This document shows, piece after piece, positions 22,304 to 25,729 of a stretch of DNA of 25,729 bases. Under the pieces are notes generated by a model. That model worked only from the letters and a program-made list of their open reading frames with translations, was not told the DNA's origin and ran no database searches. The DNA is taken from positions 1 through 25,729 of the forward strand of contig CALDIE010000098.1 in assembly GCA_937901625.1 (NCBI GenBank). Direction: 5' to 3'. Origin of the DNA: an uncultured Lachnospiraceae bacterium (GTDB taxonomy: Bacteria; Bacillota; Clostridia; Lachnospirales; Lachnospiraceae). The stretch's first letter is position 1, and every line of letters starts with the position of its first letter. A program made the position numbers and the translations under genes.

Positions 22304-23164
22304 ATGGCAAATCTTGGAACGCCCGCAAAGACGGCTGAGATCATCAAAAAATATGATTTTGCATTCCGCAAAAAGTACGGTCAGAATTTTCTGGTCGACA
22401 AAAGCATGCTTGAGAAGATCGTTTCCGCCGCAGACTTAAACGGGGATGATACGGTTCTGGAAATCGGACCGGGCATCGGAACCATGACGCAGTACCTGGC
22501 AGAAGCAGCGGGAAAAGTTATAGCCGTGGAGATCGACGATAAACTGATCCCGATCCTTAAGGATACACTTTCGGAATATGACAATGTGCGTATCATCAAC
22601 AACGATATCTTAAAGATCGACCTGAATGCCCTGGTGGAAGAGGAAAACGACACTCGCCCCATCAAGGTGGTTGCCAATCTTCCGTATTATATTACAACGC
22701 CGATCATTATGGCACTTTTGGAACGCCGCCTTCCGGTAAAGAGCATTACCGTTATGGTGCAGCGGGAGGTTGCCGACCGTATGCAGGTTGGTCCCGGAAC
22801 CAAGGATTACGGGGCGCTTTCTCTGGCCGTTAAGTATTACGCCAGACCGGAGATCGTGGCGATCGTTCCTCCGGAATGCTTTATGCCCAGACCTGCGGTT
22901 GCAAGCGCTGTGATCCGCCTAAGTCTTTATGAAGAGCCGCCGGTAAGAGTGCGCGATCCGGAATATATGTTTCGTATCATCCGCGCCTCCTTTAACCAGC
23001 GTCGGAAAACACTGGCAAACGGTCTTTCAAATGATGCCTCCTTACATCTTACCAGAGAAAAGGTTACCGGGGCTTTGAGAGATATGGGAAAGAGCGAAAC
23101 CGTGCGGGGTGAGACCTTTACTTTAGACGAATTTGCCGCCCTTTCGGACCGTCTCTGTCTTTGA
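22304..23164 (+). CDS. rsmA: 16S rRNA (adenine1518/1519-N6)-dimethyltransferase
   Basis: The 286-residue protein carries the KsgA/RsmA signature. KKYGQNFLVDKSMLEKIV near residue 25 is followed by the SAM-binding LEIGPGIGTMTQYL, the acidic VEIDDKL, the catalytic NLPY (N125-Y128) and FMPRPAVASAVI. RASFNQRRKTLANGL lies in the C-terminal subdomain. The enzyme dimethylates two adjacent adenines in the 3' hairpin of 16S rRNA during small-subunit assembly. The length is normal and the domain complete. ATG 22304 has AAGGAG at 22293-22298. It lies 29 bases after tatD. Confidence 0.96.
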   Translation: MANLGTPAKTAEIIKKYDFAFRKKYGQNFLVDKSMLEKIVSAADLNGDDTVLEIGPGIGTMTQYLAEAAGKVIAVEIDDKLIPILKDTLSEYDNVRIINNDILKIDLNALVEEENDTRPIKVVANLPYYITTPIIMALLERRLPVKSITVMVQREVADRMQVGPGTKDYGALSLAVKYYARPEIVAIVPPECFMPRPAVASAVIRLSLYEEPPVRVRDPEYMFRIIRASFNQRRKTLANGLSNDASLHLTREKVTGALRDMGKSETVRGETFTLDEFAALSDRLCL

Positions 23165-23189
23165 CATATAATATCCATTATGGTAAACT
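23161..23189 (+). promoter_or_regulatory. SigA-type promoter candidate before the acidic repeat protein
   Basis: A perfect TTGACA (23161-23166) overlaps the rsmA stop codon. After 17 bases comes TAAACT (23184-23189), preceded by TGG. The -10 is weak but the spacing is ideal. The transcript would carry a leader of about 50 bases to GTG 23245. Confidence 0.5.
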
Positions 23190-23244
23190 AAGTGCATTAT
23201 GGGGTTACTATGCGTTCATATGCGTTTTTGTGAGGTAAACCAAA

Positions 23245-25729
23245 GTGGATAATAAAGAATATAAGATTCGTTCTGAGGCAATCAACAACCTTATCGCAGA
23301 AGAGAATTTTCAGGAAGCAATGCGTATCGCGGATACCATTGACTGGCGTAAAGTCAATAATTTCCGTAAGTTACAGCAGATCAGTGACCTGTATAAGATA
23401 AATCGCAAATATGATGAAGCTATCGAGATCATGCGTATGGCGCACTATTGGAATCCCAAGGGGCGCTCCATTACGTATGGTCTTTGCGAACTCTATATCG
23501 AGATCGGACGTGTCGATAAAGCATTGGAATACCGGGAGCTTTATCGTAAACTGGCACCGCATGATTTTCGTCTTTATGAGCTCCAGTATCGTCTTTTGGA
23601 GCAGCAAAATGCAAATCTGGAATCCCGTATCGAATTACTGAAAGAAATGAACCGCAAGGAGTACCACGAGGAGTGGGCGTATCAGTTGGCCTACCTCTAC
23701 CACAGAATGGGACTCGCCACTGAATGCGTGGAAGAATGTAACCGGCTGATCGATTGGTTCGGCCAGGGCGTTTTTGTATATAAAGCCATGGAGTTAAAGA
23801 TGTTACATGAGCGCCTGACACCGGCTCAGCAGGAAATATACGATCGGCGTAACCAGACCGAGGAAGACCTGGAACGCTACGACGGCGAAGAGATAGAGGT
23901 TGAACAAAAGGATATCGACCCGGAGCTGGGAGAAGCGTTAGAGGATTTCCATGTCAAGACGATCGACATGAGCAAGTTTAATACGCAAAACCTTCAGCTG
24001 GCGTTGGCGGAGAGCATGAGGGAGCTGCTTGGTGATAATGAAGATGAAAAAAGCGGGCATTCCATCAGCCTTGCGCAGCCGCAGGAAAGCGGGTTTGACC
24101 GTTATGACGAGTGTCCGGAGGACGGTACCGATCAGTATGCGGACGAACAGTATGTATATGAAGAGGGCGGATATCTGGTAGATGAAGACGGAAATTACAT
24201 TCTCGATGAGGATGGAAATTACGTTCTTGCCGAGGAATTCTTTGGCGACGGATCGTATGTGGCAGAGGAAGAAACAGATGATTTTTTGGCGGGTGCAGCC
24301 TATGTTTCGGAGCCGACAGAGTCTGAAGGAGAGATGGCATCTGAAGAAACATATGCAGATGAGGGATATGTAGACGGATCTGCGGGAGAGGAAATATACG
24401 CGGATGGCACTGCAGGGCTTCCGGCAGATGGGATATACGCGGATGACACCGCAGGGCTTCCGGCAGAAGGAATATACGCGGATGGCACCGCAGGGCTTCC
24501 GGCAGAAGATATATACGCGGATGGCACCGCAGGACTTCCGGCAGAAGATATATACGCGGATGACACCGCAGGGCTTCCGGCAGAAGAAATCTATGCCGGC
24601 GAGGAATCCCGGGCGGGCGAAGCAGAAGAGGACGGGGTAGTCTACATCACTGCCAGCCGCTATAACTTAGAAGAGTACGAGGGAGAATTGTACGCGGATG
24701 AAGAGGGATACCTCATGGATGATGAGGGGGCGTATTTCCTGGATGAGTTTGACAGGATGATCCCTGCGGATGCTGTAGCGGACGGATATTATGACGAGGA
24801 CGGGAACTTTGTTTCCTATGAAGATATTCCGGAGGAAGAGTTGGAGGACGATCCTGCAAGCGGTGAGGAGCGCCTGGATGGAGGGGTCATTTCCGATACT
24901 TCGCTTATCCATGACGGCGCGATCCTTAGCAGCAGCCTTCCTACCAGACAGTATACGGGATCCCTCAGGGAAGGACTACGCGCTTACGACAGCACGCAGT
25001 CGGTTGGAGATATCGTGGCGGAGATCACGGCAGATCTTGACCCGGCCGGGATCGAGGAAAGTATTGACGCCGTGGCCGCGGGCGTAGAAGAGATGGCGAG
25101 TGCCCGCGGACAGAACGAGGAGGCAATCTTTGAGGCCGCGATGGAGAATGCCATGGAGGCATTCAGCCGGACCGGCGATCTGCGCCGTGCCGCGGAGCAG
25201 GTAAGCGAGCAGGAATTTGACGGCGAGGAGCTTAGCGCGGCGGCAAGGGATATTCAGGAGACGGAAGAAGATGAGGATACCTATGACGAGATCGTTCGCG
25301 GGGAAGAAGTTGTCTCCATGATGAAGGATGAGACCCGCGCGCCGGAAGAGGAAACTGTTTCGGAAGCGGAAGATGCATTGGTTGAAGAATCCTTAACGGA
25401 TCCCGACATCCTGCCGGCGGGAACAAGCACGATCGTGAAAGCCGGCGAGTCGGCGGGAAAAGGCGTGGTACGCCTTCCGCGCACCAGGACGGTGTTTGAT
25501 GATATCCTTTCCACGTCGGAAGACGGACAGATGTCTTTGATCTTCCCGGAGCAGCCGCGTCCGGAGAAGCAGATCACCGGTCAGATTGACATTGATGAGG
25601 TGATGCAGAGCTGGGAGGCATCGAAGAGAGCGCGTGAGGAGAAAAAGAGAGCGGCTCTTGTAAAACAGGTAGAGGATGCGACCGGTGAGATCATCGGAGC
25701 GGCAGGGTTGGAATTTTTTACTGAAAAAA
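23245..25729 (+). CDS. Long acidic protein with N-terminal helical (TPR-like) repeats; 3' end off the contig
   Basis: The frame is open from GTG 23245 (GAGGT at 23232-23236) to the contig edge, over 828 codons. Residues 1 to about 200 are helical with TPR-like spacing (EAINNLIAEENFQEAMRIAD, YDEAIEIMRMAHYWNPKG, GRVDKALEYRELYRKLAPHD). From about residue 215 the protein becomes very acidic. It contains a two-copy DEDGNY(I/V)L motif (about 309-331), a five-copy 13-residue repeat (384-448) and more Tyr/Asp/Glu-rich sequence, then a mixed segment with RLPRTRTVFDDI near 740. No signal peptide is seen. Lachnospiraceae carry long proteins of this layout, some ending in an AAA ATPase domain (from memory); the window ends before any such domain. 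Function unknown. Confidence 0.8.
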   Translation, partial: MDNKEYKIRSEAINNLIAEENFQEAMRIADTIDWRKVNNFRKLQQISDLYKINRKYDEAIEIMRMAHYWNPKGRSITYGLCELYIEIGRVDKALEYRELYRKLAPHDFRLYELQYRLLEQQNANLESRIELLKEMNRKEYHEEWAYQLAYLYHRMGLATECVEECNRLIDWFGQGVFVYKAMELKMLHERLTPAQQEIYDRRNQTEEDLERYDGEEIEVEQKDIDPELGEALEDFHVKTIDMSKFNTQNLQLALAESMRELLGDNEDEKSGHSISLAQPQESGFDRYDECPEDGTDQYADEQYVYEEGGYLVDEDGNYILDEDGNYVLAEEFFGDGSYVAEEETDDFLAGAAYVSEPTESEGEMASEETYADEGYVDGSAGEEIYADGTAGLPADGIYADDTAGLPAEGIYADGTAGLPAEDIYADGTAGLPAEDIYADDTAGLPAEEIYAGEESRAGEAEEDGVVYITASRYNLEEYEGELYADEEGYLMDDEGAYFLDEFDRMIPADAVADGYYDEDGNFVSYEDIPEEELEDDPASGEERLDGGVISDTSLIHDGAILSSSLPTRQYTGSLREGLRAYDSTQSVGDIVAEITADLDPAGIEESIDAVAAGVEEMASARGQNEEAIFEAAMENAMEAFSRTGDLRRAAEQVSEQEFDGEELSAAARDIQETEEDEDTYDEIVRGEEVVSMMKDETRAPEEETVSEAEDALVEESLTDPDILPAGTSTIVKAGESAGKGVVRLPRTRTVFDDILSTSEDGQMSLIFPEQPRPEKQITGQIDIDEVMQSWEASKRAREEKKRAALVKQVEDATGEIIGAAGLEFFTEK
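24394..24588 (+). repeat. 39-bp in-frame tandem repeat, five units
   Basis: Five exact-length 39-bp units encode IYADGTAGLPA followed by a variable pair (DG, EG, ED, ED, EE), with the G/D at the fifth position alternating. A decayed sixth unit begins at 24589 (IYAG). Unit-to-unit differences are few, mostly single bases, so the array is recently expanded and could vary in copy number by slippage or recombination without breaking the frame. Confidence 0.95.

Noticed and set aside
24394..24588. Regular repeats as a possible CRISPR array
   Set aside because: There are no unique spacers: the 39-bp units are contiguous and in frame within a coding region.

Overview
The window is one contig end of a Gram-positive anaerobe, most likely a Lachnospiraceae-type member of the Clostridia. 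This is inferred from the style of the rsmA, tatD and pseI proteins, strong AGGAGG-type ribosome binding sites, TTG and GTG starts, and multi-pass membrane proteins of a kind common in that group. Every gene I accept is on the + strand. Bases 1-36 match the Illumina TruSeq read-1 adapter and are not biological.

Region A (37-6204) is a compact module. It holds the 3' end of a Cro/CI-type regulator, a GT51 peptidoglycan glycosyltransferase, an ABC exporter with an unusual N-terminal domain, a C39-like cysteine peptidase fused to a NodB deacetylase, and an asparagine-synthetase-like amide ligase without the glutaminase cysteine. A second regulator follows, and its C-terminal end repeats the one at the contig start. 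Exporter, papain-like peptidase and AsnB-like ligase together resemble a modified-peptide (lasso-like) biosynthesis set, but no precursor is convincing.

Region B (6205-6863) is an AT-rich insert: a promoter candidate, palindromic repeats and a truncated PF01637-type AAA ATPase.

Region C (6883-17792) is a cell-surface glycan locus. It has three polytopic membrane proteins (two may be halves of one ancestral gene), a membrane FlaA1/WbpM/CapD-type sugar-nucleotide dehydratase/epimerase, a WbqC-like protein, a PIG-L-type deacetylase, a family 2 glycosyltransferase and a large polytopic protein. Its intergenic gaps are rich in short degenerate repeats and contain one REP-like palindrome.

Region D (17800-19582) is an AT-rich two-gene cassette, an AAA/ABC-type ATPase plus a small TOPRIM-like protein. 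A consensus promoter sits inside a perfect 24-bp inverted repeat in front of it. The cassette abuts a GNAT acetyltransferase that has lost its N-terminus (19579-20025), so it looks inserted into a nonulosonate pathway. The next gene is a PseI-type pseudaminic acid synthase.

Region E (21199-25729) is core genome: tRNA-Lys(CTT), tatD, rsmA, and a long acidic protein with helical N-terminal repeats and a five-copy 39-bp tandem repeat that runs off the contig end.

The two best candidates for undescribed biology are the ligase/peptidase-deacetylase/exporter module of region A and the ATPase-TOPRIM cassette of region D.
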